A stretch of DNA of 7,700 bases from an uncultured Erysipelotrichaceae bacterium (GCA_902797415.1 CADBSQ010000086.1:1-7700); one strand, 5' to 3'. Shown: positions 1 to 6,034, counted from the first letter of the stretch. The notes: a model not told the origin generated them from the letters alone. Numbers and translations: made by a program.

Positions 1-377
1 CCGTCTTTACCTAAAGTAAAAAGTGTTTTGCCTGAATAAGAATTACCAACTTCTTTGGGTAGTCCGGTTACTTTTGTTAAATATGGGTATGGTACTACTT
101 CAAAACCTTTTACAAAACCTGAAAGATAAGAGTCTCCTCCAATTTTTTCGTAGTTTGCAGGATCTTTAAGCATTCTCATATCTCTGTATACACTATCACT
201 GCGACCTAAATACTTATCTATCGTTTCCTCATTAATTCGCTTGTCTATTCCAAGCTTTCCTCTTTGCCCAGTGGTAATAGATGGTTTTGGTAAAACTTTA
301 TTAGAGTTACACGAGAAAATAACACAAAAACATATAATAACTAATAACACTACCAATAATATTCTTTTATTTTTCAT
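1..377 (-). CDS. Predicted lipoprotein, probably rhodanese-like (5' part only)
   Basis: The gene starts at the ATG at 377 and runs off the left edge after 125 codons, so only the N-terminal part is visible. Residues 6-22 are strongly hydrophobic and end in V-I-F-S-C (Cys23), a non-canonical but acceptable lipobox, so the product is probably exported and lipid-anchored. The start is supported by AAGGAAG at 384-390, six bases upstream. The segment around residues 64-69 (YRDMRM) resembles the aspartate/arginine strand of rhodanese domains. From memory, the following stretch (DPANYEKIGG, then GFEVVPYPY) is typical of secreted rhodanese-like proteins of Bacillota. The catalytic-cysteine loop would lie outside the window, so sulfurtransferase activity cannot be judged. 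The gene has its own promoter and lies downstream of the membrane regulator gene on the same strand. Confidence 0.6.
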   Translation of the reverse strand, partial: MKNKRILLVVLLVIICFCVIFSCNSNKVLPKPSITTGQRGKLGIDKRINEETIDKYLGRSDSVYRDMRMLKDPANYEKIGGDSYLSGFVKGFEVVPYPYLTKVTGLPKEVGNSYSGKTLFTLGKD

Positions 378-398
378 TCTATACTTCCTTTCAAAATC

Positions 399-427
399 AT
401 TTTAAAAAATACCGTATTATTATTCAA
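399..427 (-). promoter_or_regulatory. Sigma-70-type promoter of the lipoprotein gene
   Basis: On the minus strand a -35 box TTGAAT (427-422) is separated by exactly 17 bases from a -10 box TAAAAT (404-399). This predicts a transcript start near 392, about 15 bases before the ATG at 377 and just ahead of the ribosome binding site. A short palindrome, ATAC-C-GTAT (409-417), sits in the spacer where a repressor could bind. The boxes are seen; activity is inferred. Confidence 0.5.
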
Positions 428-433
428 TAAATT

Positions 434-455
434 AGCAGTTGAATCGACTCAAGCT
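434..455 (-). other. Weak hairpin downstream of the membrane regulator gene
   Basis: An imperfect inverted repeat (TTGA at 439-442 against TCAA at 449-452, flanked by AGC at 434-436 and GCT at 453-455) lies 10 to 31 bases past the stop of the upstream gene. It is followed on the minus strand only by a mixed A/T stretch, not a clean T-run. It is therefore at best a weak terminator and could be chance in such A+T-rich DNA. Confidence 0.25.
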
Positions 456-464
456 AAAGTAGAA

Positions 465-1151
465 TTAATTATTTTTACAATTATTATCGATTTTTAAAGG
501 AACATTATATGAAACAATATTGCCAGATTTTTCAGTTAGTTTTAATTCTAATTCTAAATCGCCTTTTTTATAATCTTTACATTCTCTTTTATAATTATCT
601 ATATTTAATTTTAGTTTTTTTAAATAGCCTTCTATATTGTTATCTTTATCAGTGTAGTATGTACTGACTCTAATCTTTCTGTTATTATTGTTTTCAAATA
701 ATGAACATTTAAAAGAATCATATTCTTTTTTGTCATCTGTACAGTTTTCTATATTTGAAATATAAATACTCGTTTTTTTATTATCATAAGCGATGCTACC
801 TGAAACATTAAAATTTTCACATGCGGATTCAATTGGTTTTAAACTAAAAGGTTTGCTATTAATTTTATATATAATAAAACTAATTAATATTATTAATACA
901 ATTAATAGAATAATATAAATACTTTTTTTATTCTTTTTTTTGACGTAGTTTCCTTTTAAAAAATTATTTATGTCAATATTGTATTCATTACAAATGTCAG
1001 TTAAAACACTGATATCAGGCAAGTTTTTTCCATTTTCCCATTTGGATACTGCTTGGTAAGTGACGTTTAGTTTTTCCGCGAATTCTTTTTGTGTGAGATT
1101 ATTTTCTAGCCTGATTTGCTTAATAAGTTTAGCAACTTTCTCATTATCCAT
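465..1151 (-). CDS. Membrane-anchored XRE-family transcriptional regulator with cysteine-containing outer domain
   Basis: The 228-residue product has three parts. Residues 5-62 form a Cro/C1-type helix-turn-helix with the hallmark TQKEFAEKLNV and VSKWENGKNLPDI segments, which are typical of DNA-binding XRE proteins of Bacillota. A basic stretch (KKKNKK, 71-76) precedes one transmembrane helix (about 77-95), placing the N-terminus in the cytoplasm. Residues 96-228 should therefore lie outside the membrane; they contain five cysteines (111, 137, 149, 191, 225) and match no family I know. The layout suggests a one-component sensor that links an outside signal to transcription. The signal and target genes are unknown. 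The start has a weak AAGAG site (1158-1162) overlapping the stop codon of the preceding YbjQ gene, 9 bp away, so the two are probably co-transcribed and perhaps translationally coupled. Confidence 0.8.
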   Translation of the reverse strand: MDNEKVAKLIKQIRLENNLTQKEFAEKLNVTYQAVSKWENGKNLPDISVLTDICNEYNIDINNFLKGNYVKKKNKKSIYIILLIVLIILISFIIYKINSKPFSLKPIESACENFNVSGSIAYDNKKTSIYISNIENCTDDKKEYDSFKCSLFENNNNRKIRVSTYYTDKDNNIEGYLKKLKLNIDNYKRECKDYKKGDLELELKLTEKSGNIVSYNVPLKIDNNCKNN

Positions 1152-1160
1152 AACAAACTC

Positions 1161-1475
1161 TTATTTTAATTTTACTGCTGTTCCATAAACAATTATTTCA
1201 GCAGAACCAGCCATTAGGGAAGAAGATCCAAATCTTACTCCGACAATTGCATCAGCACCAATTTTTTGAGCATCCTCTATCATTCTTTTGGTAGCAATAC
1301 TTCTAGCATTTTGAAGCATTTCAGTGTAGCCAGCAATTTCTCCGCCTACGATTGTTTTTAATCCAGCCATTATATCTCTTCCTATATGTTTAGACTGTAC
1401 CACAGCCCCTTGGACAAGACCTAATGATTTTTCTATTGTTTCCCCCTCAATAGTATCAGTTGTATAAATTTTCAT
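1161..1475 (-). CDS. YbjQ/UPF0145 family protein
   Basis: This 104-residue protein matches the full length of the YbjQ family (Pfam YbjQ_1, often labelled putative heavy-metal-binding). Recognisable conserved segments are GRDIMAG (32-38), VGGEIAGYTEML, the arginine/alanine helix ARSIATKRM, GADAIVGVRF (73-82) and the C-terminal YGTAV. The family forms small homo-oligomeric cytoplasmic proteins. Metal binding is suggested in databases, but the physiological role is poorly defined, so no reaction is assigned. The ATG at 1475 is preceded by a good GGGAG site. The gene is the first of an apparent two-gene operon with the membrane-anchored XRE regulator, reading from the promoter at 1497-1525. Confidence 0.92.
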   Translation of the reverse strand: MKIYTTDTIEGETIEKSLGLVQGAVVQSKHIGRDIMAGLKTIVGGEIAGYTEMLQNARSIATKRMIEDAQKIGADAIVGVRFGSSSLMAGSAEIIVYGTAVKLK

Positions 1476-1496
1476 AAAGACACTCCCTTCTCCATC

Positions 1497-1525
1497 ATTA
1501 TATCATTAATTAAACTATTTATAAA
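1497..1525 (-). promoter_or_regulatory. Promoter of the YbjQ-regulator operon (extended -10)
   Basis: On the minus strand a perfect TATAAT (1502-1497) is preceded by TGA, forming an extended -10 element. A weaker -35, TTTATA (1525-1520), lies 17 bases upstream. The predicted start near 1490 leaves a leader of about 15 bases that contains the GGGAG ribosome binding site. It is divergent from the phosphatase promoter, and the two are back to back in 118 bp. Confidence 0.6.
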
Positions 1526-1532
1526 ACCTTTA

Positions 1533-1561
1533 TTGCTTTTTATTATATTTTATAGTATTAT
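1533..1561 (+). promoter_or_regulatory. Promoter of the histidine phosphatase gene
   Basis: A -35-like TTGCTT (1533-1538) and a -10-like TATTAT (1556-1561) are separated by 17 bases. They predict a start near 1568 and a leader of about 25 bases before the ATG at 1594. The surroundings are so A+T-rich that other -10 choices exist, so this is a best guess. Confidence 0.4.
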
Positions 1562-1593
1562 TTTTAACGAATAGTAAGAAATGGGAGTTAAAA

Positions 1594-2133
1594 ATGAAAA
1601 TACATATAATTAGACACGGTCAAACAGACTGGAATGTAAAGAAAAAAATACAAGGACAAACAGATATCGAATTAAATGAAACTGGAAAAAATCAAGCTCT
1701 TAAAGCAAAAGAAATATTTAATGAATTAGACTTAGATTTAATAATTTGTTCACCTCTTACAAGAACTAAACAAACTGCTGAAATTTTAAACGAAGATAGA
1801 AAAATTAAAATAATTTATAGTGATGCTCTTTTAGAAAGAGGTCTCGGTTCTCTTGAGGGAAAACCAACTAAATATGAAACAGAAGAACTTTATGATTTAA
1901 ATCTAAATGTTTCCGACAACAATATTGAATTAGCGACAGATTTTGTAGACAGGATATTTAATTTGCTTGATACCATTAAACATAATTTAGATAATAAAAA
2001 AGTACTTCTAGTTACTCATGGTGGTACTGCACGAGCAATAGAAGCTTACTTTTATGGAATAAGTAGTAATAAAAAGTTGCCTCCTGAGACATTAAAAAAT
2101 TGCGAATTTAGAGAGTTTTCATTTAACGATTAA
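1594..2133 (+). CDS. Histidine phosphatase family protein (phosphoglycerate-mutase-like)
   Basis: The 179-residue product is a branch-2-type histidine phosphatase fold protein. The N-terminal IIRHGQTDWN carries the phospho-accepting His8 with Arg7. SPLTRTKQTAEIL supplies Arg57. LLERGLGSLEG has the likely proton-donor Glu81. VTHGGTARAI contains the second catalytic His142. All catalytic residues are present, so the enzyme should be active. The family includes GpmB/PhoE-like phosphatases and cobalamin-pathway CobC, and substrate cannot be told from sequence. The protein is somewhat shorter than the usual 190-240 residues, with a compact lid region (90-120). A clear GGGAG site (1583-1587) fixes the start. 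It is monocistronic, with its own terminator at 2143-2166, and its stop overlaps the stop of the convergent tandem-HTH gene by 4 bp. No vitamin B12 or glycolytic genes are nearby to suggest a pathway. Confidence 0.9.
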   Translation: MKIHIIRHGQTDWNVKKKIQGQTDIELNETGKNQALKAKEIFNELDLDLIICSPLTRTKQTAEILNEDRKIKIIYSDALLERGLGSLEGKPTKYETEELYDLNLNVSDNNIELATDFVDRIFNLLDTIKHNLDNKKVLLVTHGGTARAIEAYFYGISSNKKLPPETLKNCEFREFSFND

Positions 2134-2561
2134 ACTTTATTTAGGAACCAATTGAGGTTCTTTTTTGTTATTTTAGCAATTTCTATCATGAACAGTGTGG
2201 GTACAGCAGTTTTGCCTGATTCATAAGCACTAATTACAGAATGCGTAGTATTTAGTTTATTAGCTAGTTTTTCTTGTGTGTAATTAATTGATTTCCTTGC
2301 TATTCTAATTCTCTTTCCTAGTTCAATTTTGTCAATTTCAACTTTATTAAAAAAAATTGATTTTTCATTGGATAAGTCTACAAGATAATCAATATTTATG
2401 TTTAACTCGTTGGATATTTTGTTAAGATAATAAAGCGGTATTGTGTTTTTATTTATTTCCCACAATGAATAAGCAGATCTAGTACAATTAAGTTTACTAG
2501 ACAGTTCTTTTTGTGTTATCTCTAGTTCGTCTCTAATTTCCTTAATTTTATCAGTATTCAC
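2130..2561 (-). CDS. Regulator with two tandem XRE-type HTH domains
   Basis: The product (143 residues from the GTG at 2561) consists almost wholly of two Cro/C1-type helix-turn-helix domains. The first is at about 5-63 (KIKEIRDELEITQKELSSKL, then SLWEINKNTIP). The second is at about 80-141 (IRIARKSINYTQEKLANKL, then SAYESGKTAVP). There is no sensor, membrane segment or peptidase domain, so it probably acts as a small DNA-binding repressor or activator. I prefer GTG 2561 because AGGTGA (2572-2567) lies five bases upstream and the resulting N-terminus is natural for the family. ATG 2567 and GTG 2570 are in frame but have the ribosome site on top of them. The gene diverges from the Ltp-domain membrane protein gene, and the shared region holds a strong inverted repeat that is its candidate operator. 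No terminator follows its stop. Confidence 0.85.
   Translation of the reverse strand: MNTDKIKEIRDELEITQKELSSKLNCTRSAYSLWEINKNTIPLYYLNKISNELNINIDYLVDLSNEKSIFFNKVEIDKIELGKRIRIARKSINYTQEKLANKLNTTHSVISAYESGKTAVPTLFMIEIAKITKKNLNWFLNKV
2143..2166 (+). terminator. Rho-independent terminator of the phosphatase gene, inside the convergent gene
   Basis: A 7-bp stem with one G-U pair (AGGAACC at 2143-2149 against GGTTCTT at 2156-2162) with a 6-base loop runs into TTTTTT (2161-2166). It begins 10 bases after the phosphatase stop. The whole element lies within the last codons of the tandem-HTH gene on the other strand. There is no T-run on the minus strand, so it should work in the plus direction only. 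Confidence 0.75.
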
Positions 2562-2646
2562 ATCCATCACCTAATATGATTTTCGCATTTTTGCTATCCA
2601 AAATAACAAAATGCTACCCATTACGACATTTTTGTAATATACTTAC

Positions 2647-2677
2647 ATTAAATAATATATATACTGTATTATTTAAT
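2647..2677. repeat. Perfect 11-bp inverted repeat with 9-nt spacer, candidate operator
   Basis: ATTAAATAATA (2647-2657) is exactly complementary to TATTATTTAAT (2667-2677), with nine bases between. It lies between the divergent tandem-HTH regulator and Ltp-protein genes, 25 bases before the latter's ATG. Its right arm contains TATTAT (2667-2672), a plausible -10 box for the plus-strand gene, and the mirrored TATTAT on the minus strand could serve the regulator. Binding by the adjacent regulator is inferred from position. The composition is all A/T in the arms, so chance cannot be excluded. Confidence 0.5.
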
Positions 2678-2701
2678 AGTATTTTTCAGAAAGGAGTAAT
2701 T

Positions 2702-3580
2702 ATGGCAAGCAAAAAAAAATATTGTGAACACTGCGGAAATGAAATATATGAGGATGCTGTTATGTGTCCAAAATGCGGAAGACAACTTGAAAAAGTAGAA
2801 AAGAAAAAAATTGTAGTTGAAGATAAAGAGGTAGAGCAAAAAACTAAAAATCCATTTTATACAGAAGTTTGGTTTATGTGGGTAATGTTAGTTTTATTTG
2901 CCCCAGTTGGAATACTATTTATGTGGAAGTTCCACCCAACAATGAAGAAAAACACGAAAATTATAATTTCGGTAATATTTGGTATTCTGTTTTTAGTGTC
3001 ACTGGGATCTGGAGCCCCAAGTGAAACCAGTGATAATACAACTAATTCAGAAGCATCAACTAAACAAACCAAAGTAAGTATTATTGATTTTAGTACAATT
3101 GAAAGAAATGCTATAAATGAATGGTGTAAAAATAACAAAGTGGTATGTAAAGTATCTGATGATTATTCAGATACTGTCGAGAAAGGACAATTAATTAGTC
3201 AAAGTGTTAAGCCAGATGATAAAGTAGATGAAAATAGCACTGTTAATATTATATATTCTTTAGGTAAAAAGTCCCCAATTGAATATCAAAATGCTCTTAA
3301 AAAAGCTGAGTCATATTCTAAGATAATGCATATGTCAAAGAATGGTATTTATGAACAACTAACTTCTGAATACGGAGAAAACTTTGAAGCGGATGCCGCT
3401 CAATATGCTATTGATAACATCAAAGCAGATTGGAATGCTAATGCATTAGCAAAAGCAAAATCATACCAAGAAACTATGAATATGTCTAAAAATGCCATAT
3501 ATGATCAATTGATCTCAGAATATGGTGAAAAATTTACTGCTGAAGAAGCTCAGTATGCTATTGATCACTTAGAAGAATAA
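2702..3580 (+). CDS. Zinc-ribbon membrane protein with PASTA-like region and two Ltp domains
   Basis: The 292-residue product has a modular layout. Residues 8-25 are a zinc ribbon with two CxxC pairs (CEHC and CPKC; Cys8, 11, 22, 25). A charged linker leads to two hydrophobic segments (about 56-75 and 87-103). A Ser/Thr/Asn-rich linker (104-122) follows, then a PASTA-like stretch (about 125-187, with Cys142 and Cys149). Two Ltp repeats (about 191-241 and 243-291) carry the MSKxxIYxQLxSEYGExF and AQYAID signatures. Ltp domains are known from the phage TP-J34 lipoprotein that blocks DNA injection by competing phages; similar repeats also occur in cellular surface proteins of unknown role. The start at 2702 is set by AAGGAG (2691-2696) and the beginning of the zinc ribbon. 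The frame is open a further 126 bases upstream, but without a ribosome site. It is monocistronic, ending in the hairpin at 3581-3606. Confidence 0.85.
   Translation: MASKKKYCEHCGNEIYEDAVMCPKCGRQLEKVEKKKIVVEDKEVEQKTKNPFYTEVWFMWVMLVLFAPVGILFMWKFHPTMKKNTKIIISVIFGILFLVSLGSGAPSETSDNTTNSEASTKQTKVSIIDFSTIERNAINEWCKNNKVVCKVSDDYSDTVEKGQLISQSVKPDDKVDENSTVNIIYSLGKKSPIEYQNALKKAESYSKIMHMSKNGIYEQLTSEYGENFEADAAQYAIDNIKADWNANALAKAKSYQETMNMSKNAIYDQLISEYGEKFTAEEAQYAIDHLEE
3293..3421 (+). repeat. First Ltp domain repeat (coding)
   Basis: This encodes residues 198-240 of the zinc-ribbon/Ltp protein. It aligns without gaps to the second copy 150 bp downstream, with 28 of 43 residues identical by hand count. The nucleotide sequences have diverged more, so this is an old domain duplication rather than a recent DNA repeat. 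Confidence 0.85.
3443..3571 (+). repeat. Second Ltp domain repeat (coding)
   Basis: This encodes residues 248-290, ending two residues before the C-terminus. It shares SKN-IY-QL-SEYGE-F and AQYAID with the first copy. Two Ltp repeats per protein is also the arrangement in the phage TP-J34 superinfection-exclusion lipoprotein. Confidence 0.85.
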
Positions 3581-3606
3581 AAAAAAGCCTATCATTGGCT
3601 TTTTTT
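3581..3606 (+). terminator. Rho-independent terminator after the Ltp-domain gene
   Basis: Immediately after the TAA, AAAAAAGCC (3581-3589) pairs with GGCTTTTTT (3597-3605) around a 7-base loop, ending in a run of seven T (3600-3606). The stem is G+C-poor but perfect. The leading A-run means it could also stop minus-strand transcription. Confidence 0.85.
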
Positions 3607-3632
3607 ATGGAATAGTTTTTTTAAAAAAAATT

Positions 3633-3641
3633 TGATATACT
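3633..3641 (+). promoter_or_regulatory. Extended -10 promoter of the DUF2207 operon
   Basis: TGA directly followed by TATACT (3636-3641) forms an extended -10 element of the same TGnTATAnT form as the YbjQ operon promoter. No convincing -35 lies 17 bases upstream (TAGTTT, 3613-3618). The predicted start near 3648 leaves a 19-base leader containing AAGG (3652-3655). Confidence 0.45.
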
Positions 3642-3666
3642 ATATATAAGTAAGGTAGATGGTAAA

Positions 3667-6000
3667 ATGAGAAACATTAGATTTAAGTATAAATTTATAT
3701 TAATGATTTTGATTCTTTTTACATTTTTATTACCATCAAATTGCTTGGCATTAAAAGCTAATACCGGTTATGTAGATATTTCTAACTCTACTTTTTTAAG
3801 TGTTGGCGGCTTAACGTTTGAAAAAATCAGTTTTCATGATAACTCCGATTCGACTGAAAATTTTGGTTTACACTCAGAGGTTATTTATAATGGTACCAAG
3901 AAAGCAAAATACAATTCAGAATTATCATATTATGATTCAAATTATAATTTATTAATGACTGATTACCGGGGTTTTGAAGCAGAAAATGGTACTAATAAAT
4001 TTAATCATTTTTGTTTTAATAGAGAGTTAGAACCATATAGTATAAATCAAGTAAAATATTATGTTTTAAACATAGAAGTCTTAGATGATGATAATTATAA
4101 TACACCAAGTAAGTATTATGCTTACAAATCAGATGATTATGTAATAGATAAGTATAATATTGACATGATTGTTAATGAAAATAATACTATTGATATAACA
4201 GAGACTATAACAGCTTTTTTCAACGTTCCTAAACATGGAATAATAAGAACTATCCCTCTTAGTAATAAGATTGAAAGATTGGATGGTACTACATCAAAAA
4301 ATAGAACACAAATATCTAATATTAATATAGATAATCAATATACTACATCGAGAAAGATGGGCAATTTGTTAATAAAAATTGGATCCCCCGACAAAGTTAT
4401 GACTGGTGAGCAGGTTTATACTATAAAATATACTCATAATCTAGGTAAAGATCCATTGGAAGACAAAGATGAATTATACTATAATATTATTGGTGATGGT
4501 TGGGACACAGAAATAGGAAATATTAGTTTTTCCATAACAATGCCTAAAGATTTTGACTCTAGTAAATTAGGTTTTTCATATGGTAAAAAAGGATCTACTG
4601 GAAATAATAAAGTTAATTATACAGTTAATAATAATAAAATAGTCGGAAATTTTGATGGAATATTGGATGATGAAGAGGCTTTAACGGTAAGGTGTGAATT
4701 GGATGAGGGATACTTTGTCAATGCTAAATTAAAAGTTAATCTTTTGGAATATATATATTTTATAATACCAATTATATTCTTGATAATATCTTATCTATTG
4801 TGGAAAAAATATGGTAAAGAGGATGACATAGTTGTAGATACAGTTGAATTTTATCCGCCAGAGGGATTAAACAGTTTAGAAGTAGGATATTTTTATAATG
4901 GAATAGCTTCCCAAAATGATGTTGTTTCTCTCTTGATATATTTAGCGGATAAGGGTTATATAAAAATATCTGAAAGTGGTCAAAAACATATTTTATCAAA
5001 TGTGAGTGATTTCCAAATAATAAAATTAAAAGACTATGATGGAGACAATTTAAATGAACAGTTATTCTTAGAAGGTTTGTTTAGAAAAAAGCCAAAGTTA
5101 AACCTTCTTGAAAATAAAACAACTATTTCTCCAGAAGATAGTACTGTTCTTGTTTCTTCATATGATTTATATGACAATTTTTATACTACTTTGTTTAGAA
5201 TAAGAAATAACATTAATACTAAGAAAAATAGAGATCTTATTTTTGAAAAGAGCTCTGAATCTAAAAAGATATATGTAATTATAATGATTTTACTGTCATA
5301 TTTTTTGATTACTGTACCAGCAATACTTAATTATGGTAATATTGAATTTTTAATTCCAGGGTTATTATTTCCAGGTATTGGCTTTGGAGTGATTTTATAC
5401 AGCTTTTTTAAACGTTCAAATAGTGATTCGCCTTTCACTGTTAAGCTTTTTTTACTTTTGTGGGGATCTTTCTTTGGTGGTGTTCCATGGGCAATAATGG
5501 TTTTAACAGCGATTATTCAAGATCCTGTATATTTGATGTTATACATAATGGTAATTGTTGTTATTGTTGGAATGTGTTCGCTTTTGAATTATATGCCAAA
5601 ACGAACCCCATATGGAATGGAAATGCTTGGTAAAATCACAGGATTTAAAAATTTTTTAGAAACTGCAGAAAAAGAAAAACTTGAGGCTCTAGTTGAACAA
5701 AATCCTAATTATTTCTATAATATTTTACCTTATGCCTACGTTCTTGGAGTATCAAATAAATGGATAAAAAATTTTGAATCTATATCGCTTCAAGCGCCAA
5801 CATGGTATGATAGTGCAGTACCATTTAGTATTTCCTCTTTTAGTTCATTTATGGACTCAACAATGAATTCTGCAGTTCAAGCAATGTCATCAAATCCAGT
5901 TACTGATACTGGTGGAATGGGTAGCAGCTCAGGCGGAGGATTTTCCGGTGGTGGCTTTTCTGGCGGCGGATCAGGCGGTGGCGGCGGTAGTTCTTGGTAA
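3667..6000 (+). CDS. DUF2207 domain-containing membrane protein with extra N-terminal domain
   Basis: The 777-residue protein starts with a signal peptide (basic MRNIRFKYKF, hydrophobic core to about 23, possible cleavage near CLA/28). Residues 29-150 are a beta-rich extracytoplasmic region not usual in the family. Residues about 155-350 are the DUF2207 outer domain (DITETITAFFNVPKHGIIRTIPL). A transmembrane helix (360-378) leads to a cytoplasmic region with EFYPPEGLNSLEVGYFYNG and SLLIYLADKGYIKI, common to the family. Four more helices follow (about 534-552, 560-580, 592-614, 620-640). Next come TGFKNFLETAEKEKLEAL and a conserved NILPYAYVLGVSNKW segment. The tail is Gly/Ser-rich, ending in SSW, as in most DUF2207 proteins. 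The function is unknown; it is a polytopic envelope protein. The start has only a weak AAGG site (3652-3655). The next gene begins 34 bp downstream and is probably co-transcribed. Confidence 0.9.
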   Translation: MRNIRFKYKFILMILILFTFLLPSNCLALKANTGYVDISNSTFLSVGGLTFEKISFHDNSDSTENFGLHSEVIYNGTKKAKYNSELSYYDSNYNLLMTDYRGFEAENGTNKFNHFCFNRELEPYSINQVKYYVLNIEVLDDDNYNTPSKYYAYKSDDYVIDKYNIDMIVNENNTIDITETITAFFNVPKHGIIRTIPLSNKIERLDGTTSKNRTQISNINIDNQYTTSRKMGNLLIKIGSPDKVMTGEQVYTIKYTHNLGKDPLEDKDELYYNIIGDGWDTEIGNISFSITMPKDFDSSKLGFSYGKKGSTGNNKVNYTVNNNKIVGNFDGILDDEEALTVRCELDEGYFVNAKLKVNLLEYIYFIIPIIFLIISYLLWKKYGKEDDIVVDTVEFYPPEGLNSLEVGYFYNGIASQNDVVSLLIYLADKGYIKISESGQKHILSNVSDFQIIKLKDYDGDNLNEQLFLEGLFRKKPKLNLLENKTTISPEDSTVLVSSYDLYDNFYTTLFRIRNNINTKKNRDLIFEKSSESKKIYVIIMILLSYFLITVPAILNYGNIEFLIPGLLFPGIGFGVILYSFFKRSNSDSPFTVKLFLLLWGSFFGGVPWAIMVLTAIIQDPVYLMLYIMVIVVIVGMCSLLNYMPKRTPYGMEMLGKITGFKNFLETAEKEKLEALVEQNPNYFYNILPYAYVLGVSNKWIKNFESISLQAPTWYDSAVPFSISSFSSFMDSTMNSAVQAMSSNPVTDTGGMGSSSGGGFSGGGFSGGGSGGGGGSSW

Positions 6001-6034
6001 TTGCCAATAAAAAATGATTAATGGAGTTGGTAAA

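Noticed and set aside
2585..2614. Possible leader hairpin (GCATTTT with AAAATGC) as a riboswitch or attenuator of the regulator gene
   Set aside because: It is only about 7 A/T-rich pairs with a large loop and no following T-run; it matches no known RNA family.
2576..2701. Upstream in-frame extension of the zinc-ribbon/Ltp gene by 42 residues
   Set aside because: It has no ribosome site at 2576, it spans the promoter and inverted repeat, and the zinc ribbon begins naturally after the ATG at 2702 with AAGGAG upstream.
2857..3138. Minus-strand open frame of 93 codons
   Set aside because: It lies opposite the well-supported zinc-ribbon/Ltp gene and is a composition shadow of it, with no recognisable protein.
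1594..3580. Prophage remnant, suggested by XRE regulators and Ltp domains
   Set aside because: There is no integrase, structural, lysis or replication gene and no attachment-site-like direct repeat; the neighbours look like ordinary chromosomal genes.
4772..4999. Minus-strand open frame of 75 codons
   Set aside because: It lies opposite the conserved core of the DUF2207 gene and shows no ribosome site or domain.
5908..5997. Gly/Ser-rich repeat-like DNA at the end of the DUF2207 gene
   Set aside because: A glycine-rich tail ending in Ser-Trp is the normal C-terminus of DUF2207 proteins, not a separate repeat element.
6014..6034. Earlier ATG for the four-helix membrane protein
   Set aside because: It lacks a Shine-Dalgarno site, while GGAG at 6023-6026 is well placed for the ATG at 6035.
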